Assembly: GCF_023159225.1 (NCBI RefSeq)
Contig: NC_063171.1
Span: forward strand, 34,937,378-35,001,377
DNA: 64,000 nucleotides
From: Perognathus longimembris pacificus
Taxonomy: Eukaryota; Chordata; Mammalia; Rodentia; Heteromyidae
Direction of reading: 5' to 3'
Made by a program: the position numbers and the translations under genes. Shown here piece by piece: positions 54,640 through 64,000 of this stretch (the first letter of the stretch is position 1; each line of letters starts with the position of its first letter). The notes beneath the pieces were generated by a model. It ran no database searches and was not told the origin of the DNA. It saw only the letters and a list, made by a program, of their open reading frames with translations.

Positions 54640-54803
54640 CGGGAGGCAGGGGGAAATGATCATAATAAATAGTTCCAGATGGATGAGAATGTTGAAGAGG
54701 GTCACACTGATCAAGAGGCTTTGTACTCATGAACTGCTATGTTAAATGGCAATGTCTTTGTAAAACTACTTAAAGACAACAAAATTTTTTAAGTAAATAA
54801 AAA
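54640..54803 (+). mobile_element. Old L1 3' UTR fragment
   Basis: 'gggtcacactgatcaagagg', 'catgaactgctatgttaaat' and 'gtctttgtaaaactacttaa' match the older rodent L1 3' end also seen at 36690 and 41275. Confidence 0.65.
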
Positions 54804-54959
54804 TAATCCCAGAGATTTACACTCATAGGTGACTCAATTCATACATTATAAGATACCTCAAAATTATCTGCTATTCCAGTAATAAATGAAACTTGAAAAA
54901 TCTCTGAATTTTTAAGAAATTAGACTTTACCAAGAAAAAATATTATTCAGTAAGAGCTG

Positions 54960-55130
54960 ATTTACCCAGTAGTGTGCCAGACATTCTTCTAGGAACTTCA
55001 ACTTATTTTTACTTCCTGTAATGCTCAAAGGAATGTGGTGGGAGACACTATCTATTATTTCCTCAATGTCCAGATGATGAAATTAATGCACAGAGGACTA
55101 GCTTGCCCTAGCTCAGGTCATCCCTTGCGG
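54960..55130 (-). repeat. MIR SINE
   Basis: 'agtgtgccagacattcttct', 'tccagatgatgaaattaatg' and 'cttgccctagctcaggtcat' match complemented MIR in order. Confidence 0.6.
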
Positions 55131-55155
55131 ACTTAGAATGTGTGTATCTCTGTCT

Positions 55156-55156
<1 letters not shown>

Positions 55157-55199
<43 letters not shown>

Positions 55200-55201
55200 T
55201 G
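55157..55201. repeat. (GT)n microsatellite
   Basis: About 20 GT units with one AT interruption near the end. Confidence 0.95.
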
Positions 55202-55614
55202 CACGCTATGTTGACAATGAAGTGGTGTGTGCTTACATGGCAAGAATGAAAAGATTTCAGAGAAGTTGAGCGATCATGTGTGCTTACATTCACAGGGATA
55301 GAAGTCTAGTTATGGATATGGGGAATCATGGAAATTGTCTCCCCTTTCCCCATCCTGTTTGCCCCCTGAAGCTTGTCAGTGACTCTGCAGCTCCTTTTGA
55401 ACACTTCTCCTGGAGAATGAAATGGGAATTAGAAAAGAATTTCCAGTCAGCCTGCCTGGTTACTCCCAGGGATGAGCTAAAAGTTGAGGAAAGACAGAGT
55501 GGAAGTTCCTGTCAGAAAGCAGATGCTTCTCTGTCTGTCTTGAACAATGCCACATGGAGTATTCCATGGCTGAGGGAGTGCTTTAAGAGACATGATGTCA
55601 GCCCACCCTCAGAC
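55202..55614. other. Unassigned; one 122-codon plus frame
   Basis: The frame 55276-55644 starts with ATG but has no recognisable domain, no repeat origin and no visible splice context. I do not call it a gene. Confidence 0.45.
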
Positions 55615-55760
55615 AGCCCATTGTGTACTCAGGGCAGATATTAATATCCCTGTGGTACCAATGAGGAAAGGGAAGCTCGGGAGGTAATCGCTCACTGGTG
55701 CTCTTTCACTGTCCATTGACAGAATCTGAGCCTAAGTGCAGTTTTTACGATGCTCAGGGC
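55615..55760 (-). repeat. Possible MIR fragment
   Basis: 'taccaatgaggaaagggaag', 'ctcgggaggtaatcgctcac' and 'gaatctgagcctaagtgc' are complemented MIR-like. Confidence 0.4.
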
Positions 55761-56286
55761 CCCTTCTGATCATTTGGTATGAACAGCAAATCTTCCCACA
55801 GCCCCCAGGCACCCCGTGCCTGTTCTAGGTTATCTGGTCTCCCCGCCTGCTGTTCTAGTCTTCCTTCTCTTTGCCTCATGGAGAAAGAATAGGTGTTTCT
55901 CTCCTTGGCAGAAATTCTGAGAAGAAAGGTGGAAAAGGAAGCCCAGAAAACTCCAAATTGTTACTGGACTTGAGTTCCATGAGAAGCGTGAGGGCTACGG
56001 ATAGTATTGCTGAAACATCATCATATTAAAAATGTAGCTTTTCTTCAGCCCACAGCCTGGAATCTCACACTGTCCTTAGGTAAGAAAGAGTCCTCCCTTT
56101 CAATGGTTCCAAATGAAAGGTACTGAGCAGTGCCTTTCAACAGCCTGACTGTTTACCAACACTCAGTCCCAAGAGTCCATGAGGAGACAGCTGCTAAGCA
56201 GAAGGTGAGAGATAGGGAGGATATGGGTTGGAGGCTGGCACCTGCAAAATGTTAGTGAGACTTCAACAATAAGAACAACAACAAAA
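55761..56286. other. Unassigned interval, no gene seen
   Basis: No recognised repeat or gene. Confidence 0.5.
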
Positions 56287-56487
56287 AACTGGCATGGTAG
56301 CACACATCTATCATCCCAGAAAACATATGTAAAAAAAAAAATTTATGCCAACCTAGACATAAACACAAGACAGTATCTGAAAAACAACAAAAGCCAAAAA
56401 GACTGGAGGCATGGCTCAAGTAGTAGAGTGCCTCGTAAGCACAAGGGCCAAGTTTAAATCCCACTACCATTAAAAAAAAAAAAAAGT
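56287..56487 (+). mobile_element. Old B1-dID-like dimeric SINE
   Basis: The left half is B1-like ('ggcatggtagcacacatct', 'gccaacctagacataaacac'). The right half, from about 56400, is an ID-type unit ('gactggaggcatggctcaag', 'tagtagagtgcctcgtaagc', 'aagtttaaatcccactacc') without the extra Geo segment. An A-tail follows. Confidence 0.75.
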
Positions 56488-58194
56488 TCTGCTTTAGATT
56501 TATCCTGAATGTCCCCTGATATCACTGTACTTTCTCCTTGTTGTCCTCAGCCAGGACAGCCATCAGCTAGTTAAACTCCCTCCCAGCTCCCCCTTCATCC
56601 ATATGTCAGAACAGAACAGAGCTTCAACCGCAGTACTATTTTCCATGCTCAGGCTTTGGTTTGGAGCAATCATCTTATACATAATGATAACCCTCCTTAT
56701 GAAACTTGAAGACGCCCCGGCGGCCTTGCTTCTGGGCTGAGGTTTGTTCCCAGCCTCTGTAGAAGAAACAACATAATTCCCATTGACTGTCCAATTAGGA
56801 ATCCAAGAAGTTGGACCAATCAAATAATTTTTACTTATTTGAGGCTTTACTTATAGGTCTTCACCTGACTTTTCTCATCTGTATGTGGAGGGCACTGGGA
56901 AGTCAGTGAGCGTCTATCAGGAGGGAGCTTCTAAATAAGAAAATCACTCCATCCTCTGCCCTCTCGCTGTAGAGAATTGCACCATGTCCTATCACTCAGC
57001 TCCTAATGCCAACCCATTGCCCTGAGTTACACCATAAACACCACCTCCCTGTTTCTAATACACAGCCGACTTCAGAGCACAAAGGAATTTATAGCGCCAA
57101 TGCTATTTTTCCATGTGCAATTCCAGTGTGGACTGTCCAGCAGCACGCAACTCGCCTTTCAAAACAGAAAGCAGATTCTGATCCTGGACTGCTGGGAAGG
57201 TTCCAGCATTGGCCGTTTTGATGGAATCTTCATTCTTCAAGGTCCTTCACATCCTAACAGGAACCCCAGATGCTTTCATTTGGAACATGGAAGACATTGA
57301 AAGCTCATAAAAGAAATAGGAAGCAATAAGTAAAGCATCTCTAAGCCCTGTGAGGGTGAGGGGAGTAGCTTAAGGGAAATGGAGACTGGAGATCATCCCA
57401 CAGGGTGTCAGCCTTCTCTTAGAGTGTAGATCGAGATGTGCAGACCCATTTTCTTTGCTGAACCCACCGAGAGCCCCATCTCTTCAATGGGAGGAAGATT
57501 AGAGGTATGAGAAATTTCTTATGGGAAATTTAGGATTTATTTGAGATATGGGGCAGAGGTGACTGGAGTAATGGGTTCTGAGTCTGCACCCTTCCCACTG
57601 AGTCTGAACCCCGCTTACCCCCTATAGCTGAGGCTCTCACCTGAAGACTCAGACTCCCCCTGCACCACCTTCTTAGGGTCACCTGAGATTCAGGTAGAAG
57701 GATGGATGCAATTACACTAGTGTACCTAGAATTAAACCTATGTATCATCTTGACTCTGAGTCCAAATTTCACTAGCATTACATAGGCCAAGCATGGTTGA
57801 TGTTTATTGGTATACTTAGAGGTCAGTACTCTTGGTTAGTCTCCCTTCTCTACAAGAATTTATGCTTTAATTTGGCCTCTTCCACTTCCTGGACTGTTAT
57901 TGACAGGATCAGGATAAACACATAATCTAAACTCTTCTTCAAATTCTGTTTTCTAAGATTTGAAAACAGAACAGAGATGTAAGTCTCATCTGACTAACAA
58001 TTTGGAAAGAAAAAAGATCAACTTTGAGACCACAGCGGCAATATTTTCTGCATCACCTAGAAGGTTGGAAATAAAGAAAAAGGAAGGAAGTCAATGTGTA
58101 GAAAAAAGACAAAGGCAAATGAGTATCCAGTTTTCTAGCTCCCATTCCCAAACTCTCCCTTACCTTGGGTCCCATACGACTCTTCTCATCCCTG
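56488..58194. other. Unassigned interval, no gene seen
   Basis: No recognised repeat. Several frames of 62-94 codons on both strands overlap without domain support. Confidence 0.5.
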
Positions 58195-58545
58195 TAATGC
58201 TTCCCATCTGTTGCTTTGTTTTTCTTTTCCTTTTTGAATGCATTTTTACTGTTACTGTAAAGGTGACATTGTACAGAGGGGTTACCAATGTATATGTCAG
58301 ATAAAGAGTACATTTCTTTTTGAACAGTATCAACCCCTTCCCTTTCTCTCTCCCAGTTTTTCCCCTCCCATCCTCACCCACAAGTTGTATAGTTCATTTT
58401 CAACATAATATCTAGTGAGTATCACAGCTGCATTTTTTTCACCCTTTGTTCTGTACCCTCCCTTTCCCTCCCAAAGGCAGATAAAGGAACAAAGGAGAAA
58501 AAGAAAACAAAAATAGCCAAAAAGAAATAAAACTCTTGCTGCCCT
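58195..58545 (-). mobile_element. L1 3' UTR, reverse orientation
   Basis: 'gtacagaggggttaccaatg', 'agagtacatttctttttgaa' and 'ccacaagttgtatagttcat' match the element at 63848-64000. They are related to the complement of the G-rich L1 3' UTR ('acatcagtttgataataaaa' strand), with a pyrimidine-rich block at 58335-58380. Confidence 0.6.
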
Positions 58546-58974
58546 CTCCTGGAGTTGATTTCACTACATATTGTTTTATATGATCAGATGGATATAGCTG
58601 TTGAGCCCTTGTGTTCCTCCTCTAAGAATATCCTCCTTTGGTCTCATATCGAGGACATTCATAGAAACTATTCTCTCAGTGTTAACTGCTCTTTACCCAG
58701 AAAAATAGGAATACACACTTCCTTGAGTGATTTATAAATCTCAAGTCCCTCTGCCCCAAATGTTTCCAAAGAAAGAAGAGAAGGGTTTTCAGTTCAGAAG
58801 GTGATAACTCCCCAAGACCCATGAGTCTCTCCTTCAACCCTCCCCCACAGGCACATCCACAACTAACGTCCTATTTCAAGACCACTAGCTAGCAAGTCTC
58901 ATCTCCCCCTTCACCCTCCTCTACATAGAGAATATTCAAACTTCCATCCTCTCTATCAGCCTCTAAACTTTTTT
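58546..58974. other. Unassigned interval
   Basis: Possibly more L1-derived sequence between two reverse L1 fragments, but not recognised. Confidence 0.4.
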
Positions 58975-59450
58975 AGGCTGTATTTTGATTTTGGGTTAAC
59001 ATAATAGTTGCATGTGCCCATGGAGGAGAGTGTCATGTTCAATCACACACGCACTGGGTAATGATCAAAGCTCTGGATCTAGCATTTCTTCAAGATGAGA
59101 AACTTCTGCATCCTCTCTTCTGGTTATATTGAAATACACAATAAAAAAAAGTATTACTACAGTCAGCCAACTCCTCAACCTTACTCCTCCTGTGTAAATG
59201 TAATTTTGTACCCATTGACGAACGTGGCCTTGATGTTTCCCTTACTCTAATACCCACTATTATATTCTGTACTTCTAAGAAAGATAAGCTCTTTTTTTCA
59301 GATTTCACAAGTGAGATCATTCAGTCTTGTGCCTGTTTCTGTCTGGAGTATTTCAGTCATCATAAAGTCCTCCAGGTTCATCTATGCTGATAGAAATGAG
59401 AGGATCTTGTTTTGCTGCTAGTAGTACACAGCTGTATAAACATTCTCAAA
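58975..59450 (-). mobile_element. Mammal-wide L1 3' UTR fragment
   Basis: 'ttttgtacccattgacgaac', 'gagatcattcagtcttgtgc', 'aaagtcctccaggttcatct' and 'gagaggatcttgttttgctg' match complemented L1M 3' sequence. Confidence 0.6.
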
Positions 59451-59657
59451 GTTTCTTGAAAGCTGGAATTACATCTTATTTACATTTGGATCCCCATTAG
59501 TTGCAGCTTGTAATAGAACTACAATCCCTAACTTTAATACATAGTAGGAAACATGTCATCAGTGAGATCTAGATGAAATGTTAGAGAGTTTTAGAGGAAC
59601 AGCAGATTATTTCTTGTTGGGTGAGTCACCAAGGCCTCCTGGAAGAAGCTGCATATT

Positions 59658-59745
59658 GAAGACTTGAGGCATAACGCAAGTGGCAGAGGACTTGCTAGCC
59701 TCTCATTTCATCCCTGAAGTACTGCCTAGTGGGAAAAAAGAAAAC
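59658..59745 (+). mobile_element. Old ID-like monomer
   Basis: 'cttgaggcataacgcaagtg', 'gcagaggacttgctagcct' and 'ccctgaagtactgcc' form a decayed ID body with an A-rich tail. Confidence 0.45.
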
Positions 59746-60182
59746 AAAAAGAAGGTCACATTTTTGTCAAGTCTTAAAGAACAAACACAGTTTGGAACTT
59801 AAGGTAGATAGACCCAGGCCAGCAAAGCTCCCAAGGCCAAAACATGCAAAACATTTTACAGGAAAAATTAATGATAACCAAGTCTCAAACAGTGGCACAC
59901 ACATGTAGATGAGAAGAGAGGAAAATATTCAGGTTGATAAGAACAAACAAGGGGAACACCAGCTATCTATCTGTCTATATCATATATACATGTATACATA
60001 TTCAGATATGGTCAGAGAAGATCAAAGGATAGAAAAGTGAGGAATCCTGAAGTAAAAAACAAAGGACTGAGGGTCAGCTTATATGGGGGGAGGGGTGTTA
60101 AGGAATAATACTATTTTCAAGTTTATACTAAAAGGCAAATGATGAACAGAAAGAGTAGCTTGAAGCTATATTCAGGTAAAAC
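59746..60182. other. Unassigned interval
   Basis: Contains short TATC/TATA-rich runs at 59962-60002. No gene is seen. Confidence 0.5.
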
Positions 60183-60420
60183 AGGATTCTTACCTACAAG
60201 GTGGTAGAGCTGCACTGCAGTCATGTTTCCTGTACCTGCTGTTTGAGTTTAAGTTCAGCTGCTTACTACCAAGGTAATTATGGGCAAGTTAGCTTCTCTG
60301 GGCCTCTCTCCTCTAATATATGCCCCAGGGATTATGGTAAAGAATTGAGCTTATTCATTCAAAGACTTGCAGTAGTATCTGCCTCACACAAAACACTCAA
60401 TAAAAGCTACTAGTTAGAAT
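60183..60420 (+). repeat. MIR SINE
   Basis: 'aattatgggcaagttagctt', 'ctctgggcctctctcctcta' and 'gtagtatctgcctcacac' follow MIR in order. Confidence 0.65.
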
Positions 60421-60817
60421 GCAAAAGACAGAATATAATATATATATATACACATATGTGAGTACTATTACATCTAATGAATATTAAACATAGAAACATA
60501 GTATGTATTATATGATATATATTACTACAGACTACATATATAGAAATTAGGAAAAGTCAAAAGCACTAGATAATGAACACTTAGAGCGCATAATCAGAGA
60601 AAGTTTTGGTTTTGTTGCAGAAATAAATTAAGTGCCTGAAGAGGTCTTCAGGCTCCTTGAATCCAACTCCTTTCCTACTCCTACTCCATCTCTACCACAC
60701 CCCTACCCCTACCCACCATACCTGAGTTCTGGTCCATAGTATAGAGAAGGGAAGAGTAAGCTACAAGCTTTAAGTTACTCTTGTTACTATCTGAGTAAGG
60801 TGAGAACAAATTTATAT
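60421..60817. other. AT-rich unassigned interval
   Basis: TA-rich runs at 60436-60460 and 60505-60542. No gene is seen. Confidence 0.5.
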
Positions 60818-60898
60818 ATTTTTTTCCAGGGCTGGGGATGGAACCCAGGACTTTGCACACGTAAGGCAAGTGTTATATCTCTGAAAACCATCCCTAGT
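60818..60898 (-). mobile_element. ID-like monomer
   Basis: A T-run and then complemented ID body: 'gggctggggatggaaccca', 'cgtaaggcaagtgttatatc'. Confidence 0.65.
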
Positions 60899-62002
60899 TC
60901 ACAGAGCCCCTGTACCTTGAATCCCAATCTGGTGTAGAGTACCAATCTCCAAAAACTGCTGTGAAGAGGACCCAATCAATTGGTTTAAATCTGAAGTCGT
61001 TTATCACTGACTTAGAAAACTGAGTAGGAGACCCAGAGAAGCAAATGCTGAGAGCAGCTGCCCTGAGGGGAGGGGGGGGTGCACAGTAATGGGGGGGGTG
61101 GGGAGTGGAGCCTGCCTCTCAATCCCATCTCTCTAGCATTTTTTTCTACTTTGGAATTAGTTTAAAAGACTGTGTCACTAGAAGCAACCCACAAAGTATT
61201 CAGTTTTGAAACACAATATTATATAATCATCCCCAAAAAATGTATATTTGAGAATAATGAAGAATTCTGTACTTCAAAGGAAAAAAATCTTAAAGTAAAG
61301 CCAACCACACCAAAAACATTCTGCGGAATGATAAAAATAAAACTAAAATATTGGTTAAACTTTTAATTTTCTACCTTCAAATTTTATCAAATGATATAAT
61401 TTTGGTGTGTGCTATTTTGGACTCAGCAGTCTCTATTGTGTCTGAGAAGCCAGATGAGAATATTCCAGTTGGAGATGGATATATATTACTCTCAGATACA
61501 TTAAACAAACTCTAGTTACCCAATAGGTCAGATTATGTTTCTGATTAAACAACTTTCTGGTTAAATATAGGATTTAAACTAGCAACAGATTACTGGTGGT
61601 TTGCTATTGTTTGGTTCATCACAAAGGAGCAGTTATTGGAGAACCCAGGATGAAGGAAGCCTGTTTTGGGGATAATAGAAAAGGATTTAATTTGCAGTTT
61701 TCAGAGAAAAAGACGAATCAAATTGAAATAAAAGCGGTGTTCTGGGTTTGGGGACCTAAAAGGGCTCAATATAGAAAAAAAAATAGATTATGGAAATACA
61801 AAACTATCATCTTAATTCTAGTTGTACATTTGAAATAAAAGGGAGGAAATATCTTTAAAAGAACTTTCATTTTGGCCTACAAACTGAATATTAATTTTCA
61901 CTACATTTTCAGTCTAGGCTTGATTTGCAAATGCTAAGTAAGCTTTTGCTCCATAAATTGTACAGTTGTTTTACTGTACAGTAGATGAGACATGACAATA
62001 TA
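60899..62002. other. Unassigned interval; includes G-rich tract
   Basis: No gene is recognised. Plus frames at 61172-61366 and 61596-61838 have no domain. The G-rich tract 61067-61103 is listed separately. Confidence 0.5.
61067..61103 (+). other. G-rich tract, G-quadruplex-capable
   Basis: G-runs of 4, 8, 8 and 4 within 37 bp, with one 13-nt loop. Folding is possible but less likely than at 18494. Confidence 0.5.
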
Positions 62003-62029
62003 GCTGAGAGAAAGTGAGAGAGAGAGACA

Positions 62030-62061
<32 letters not shown>
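62003..62061. repeat. (GA)n microsatellite
   Basis: GA units with CA interruptions, next to the tail end of the following reverse SINE. Confidence 0.95.
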
Positions 62062-62063
62062 AC

Positions 62064-62290
62064 CAGTACTAGTATACTAGTACCAGGGCTTGAACTCAAG
62101 TCCTCTTGTTCTTGCTCTACTTTTTCAACTATACTTGATGTTCTAGCTCCAGTCTGACATTTTGCTTGCTAATTGGAGATAAGTAACTCAGACTTTTCTT
62201 CCCCCATGGCTTCAAACTCCAATCCTTAAAGCTCAGCCTACCTAAAGTAGTTTGGATTACAGGCATGGAACACTGGCATTCTGCTCATCT
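62064..62290 (-). mobile_element. B1-like/Geo dimeric SINE, old
   Basis: Complemented Geo ('taccagggcttgaactcaag') and B1-like half ('gtttggattacaggcatgga'). Diverged. Confidence 0.75.
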
Positions 62291-62775
62291 CTAATATGAT
62301 AGTAAGAATAAATTGCTAGGTCCTGCTTCACCATTCTGTCAGTCCTTTTTTTATTCATCCTCTGAACCAAGTAGAAGGTACTGAAGCTCACAGGGCCACA
62401 GTCTTTGGATAAAAATTGCTTATACTATTTTGGTGTGAACTATGAATTTTGATACCTCCGTTTGTCCATCAATAAAACAAAATCCCTATGATAATAAGAT
62501 CTGTTTTTCCATCAGAACCACCAGATAATGAAGGGCTGGGGCATGACTCAACCTTGAGTTTATTTCTAGTACAAGAAAAAAAATCTTGTGAACTTATCAG
62601 AATATTTTACTGAATTTAAATATAGGACAATTGTTATTATCTTGCCTAAGAAATATGAAGAAAAAATATAGGCAAAGGAACAAAGACTAAAGGTCATACA
62701 TAACCTTGTGAGCCATATATAATGGAAGTCCTAGAATGAAAGATATGGCAGAATGAATATAGGAACAAATTGTCC
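62291..62775. other. Unassigned interval, no gene seen
   Basis: No recognised repeat or gene. Confidence 0.5.
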
Positions 62776-62917
62776 CAGGTTCAATTCCTCAGCACCACAT
62801 ATATAGAAAACAGCCAGAAGTGGTGCTGTGGCTCAAGCAGCAGAGTGCTAGCCTTGAGCAAAAGGAAGCCAGGGACAGTGCTCAGGCCCTGAGTTCAAGG
62901 CCCAGGACTGGCAAAAA
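62776..62917 (+). mobile_element. 5'-truncated IDL-Geo SINE
   Basis: Starts at the IDL B-box ('caggttcaattcctcagc') and has a complete Geo half. The tail becomes GA units. Only a 6-bp 'tgtccc' match is seen between flanks. Confidence 0.9.
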
Positions 62918-62921
62918 GAAA

Positions 62922-62953
<32 letters not shown>

Positions 62954-62958
62954 AAGAG
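62918..62958. repeat. (GA)n microsatellite in SINE tail
   Basis: Starts within the SINE's A-rich tail ('aaaaagaaagagag'). Confidence 0.93.
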
Positions 62959-63129
62959 AATGTCCCTCAAGTATCCTGTGCTTGGTTTAAACTATTAATC
63001 TGCACACCCAAGAAGTTTAATGAACAGCAAGTCGAATACCATTATAAGTTCTCAATGCAGAGTCACTATAATCACATGACTGAATGACCAAGAGTTAAAG
63101 ATAATCTAAAAAAAAAAAATCATAGGAAA

Positions 63130-63420
63130 AAAATGAACCATAAAAAAGAGAACCACAGCAGGATTGGTACCAATTCCTCACCAGAGACCACAGAGGTCAG
63201 AAGGCAACAGGAAATGTACCCCAGTGCTTAGAGAAAGAAGTCCAAGAACTCCATGTTCAGAAAAACTTCCCTCAAAAATGGAGAAGAAATTAAGATTTTA
63301 CCAGGTTTTGTAACTGCAGAAATTCTTTGGTAACAGACACTTCAACAAGAACTGCTAGAAGGAGTTATTTTCAAATAAAAGGACTTAGTCATAATGACCT
63401 AGATGTGTATGACAAATTAA
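63130..63420 (+). mobile_element. L1-derived fragment, mammal-wide type
   Basis: 'accacagaggtcagaaggca', 'cctcaaaaatggagaagaaa', 'ttaagattttaccaggtttt' and 'caacaagaactgctagaagg' follow a conserved L1M-associated segment. Many differences. Confidence 0.5.
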
Positions 63421-63445
63421 AAGTTCTAGTAAGAGTAACACACGT

Positions 63446-63665
63446 GTGGCTGGGGATATGGCCTAGTGGCAAGAGAGCTTGCCTCGTATACATGAGGCCC
63501 TGGGTTCGATTCCCCAGCACCACATATACAGAAAACGGCCAGAAGTGGCGCTGTGGCTCAAGTGGCAGAGTGCTAGCCTTGAGCAAAAAGAAGCCAGGGA
63601 CAGTGCTCAGGCCCTGAGTCCAAGGCCCAGGACTGGCCAAAAAAAAAAAAAAAAAAAAAAAAAAC
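63446..63665 (+). mobile_element. IDL-Geo SINE, youngest-looking copy, with TSD
   Basis: Near-consensus dimer with intact left A-box 'tggcctagtggc' and B-box 'ggttcgattcc', and an uninterrupted A-tail of about 27. A perfect 13-bp TSD 'gagtaacacacgt' lies at 63433-63445 and 63666-63678. Confidence 0.96.
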
Positions 63666-63847
63666 GAGTAACACACGTATAAAAATGGTAGAGGTACATT
63701 CTGTTTTAAACTTTTTTCTTTTACCACTAACTTATTTAGAAGATACCTGTCTAAAGAAATAATACGAAGTGAGTTATTGAGCTCAAGTATAAAAATATAT
63801 ATGATTATAATAGAAAAGATAGGATAATAAACATTTTTCTTTTCTCC

Positions 63848-64000
63848 TTGGTTATCATTTCTTATTGTTATTATAAAGGTGATATACAGAGGGGTTACAG
63901 TTACATAAGTCAGGTAATGAGTACATTTCTTCTTGAACAGTGTCTGTCACCCCTTTTCTCATTTTCCTCCAGGTTTTCCCTCCTGACCCTGGACCCTCAC
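63848..64000 (-). mobile_element. L1 3' UTR, reverse orientation, runs off the window
   Basis: 'gatatacagaggggttacag', 'cataagtcaggtaatgagta' and 'tttcttcttgaacagtgtct' are the same family as 58195-58545. Confidence 0.6.

Noticed and set aside
55276..55644. 122-codon plus frame with ATG
   Set aside because: No domain, and MIR-like sequence overlaps its 3' end; treated as chance.
63446..63520. tRNA-Ala-like sequence, possible tRNA gene
   Set aside because: It is the IDL left half of a SINE with TSD and A-tail; the same applies to all ID-like monomers in the window, so no functional tRNA gene is called.

Overview
This is mammalian nuclear DNA, almost certainly from a geomyoid rodent (pocket mouse, kangaroo rat or gopher group). 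The lineage call rests on about 13 copies of a dimeric SINE with an ID-like (tRNA-Ala-derived) left half and a 'Geo' right half, the structure described as IDL-Geo and reported as restricted to Geomyoidea. About 20 copies of a second dimeric SINE have a 7SL/B1-like left half joined to the same kind of right half. Two rodent-type L1 lineages, mammal-wide L1, L2, MIR and hAT relics and many microsatellites fill much of the rest.

I find no host protein-coding gene, no RNA gene, and nothing bacterial such as operons or CRISPR. The window reads as intergenic or deep intronic DNA. The only long open frames with recognisable products are 3' parts of L1 ORF2: 51405-52853 (482 codons, uninterrupted) and broken copies at 20485-22420 and 11415-12905. 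All are 5'-truncated retrotransposon copies.

Layout. 0-8 kb: B1-like/Geo SINEs, MIRs, and an old minus-strand L1 split by a SINE. 8.2-8.9 kb: a repeat-free segment with CRE, AP-1 and TATA-like sites. 9-17 kb: SINEs, MIRs and an L1 with intact target-site duplications (TSDs). 17-25 kb: a possible MLT2-like LTR, microsatellites and a young L1. 24.8-25.7 kb: a solo LTR and a MER20-like hAT element with TSD. 26-44 kb: dense SINE/L1 mosaic with two long GGAA tracts. 44.5-51 kb: a SINE-free interval with a GC-richer core and a strong splice-acceptor-like sequence. 51-54 kb: a nested L1/SINE complex. 54-64 kb: older repeats and young SINEs.

The most interesting signals are retrotransposition footprints. 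(1) One 14-bp target sequence occurs three times around a young L1 and a 49-bp, 3'-truncated, tailless ID-like fragment. (2) A short L1 3' end at 44457 shows 11 A-to-G differences in 37 bases and no other change, with ADAR-like neighbour preference. (3) The Geo half is tRNA-like and appears related to the right half of an older B1-dID-like SINE. I see no multi-gene biological system. Repeat family names come from memory of consensus sequences, not from a database search.
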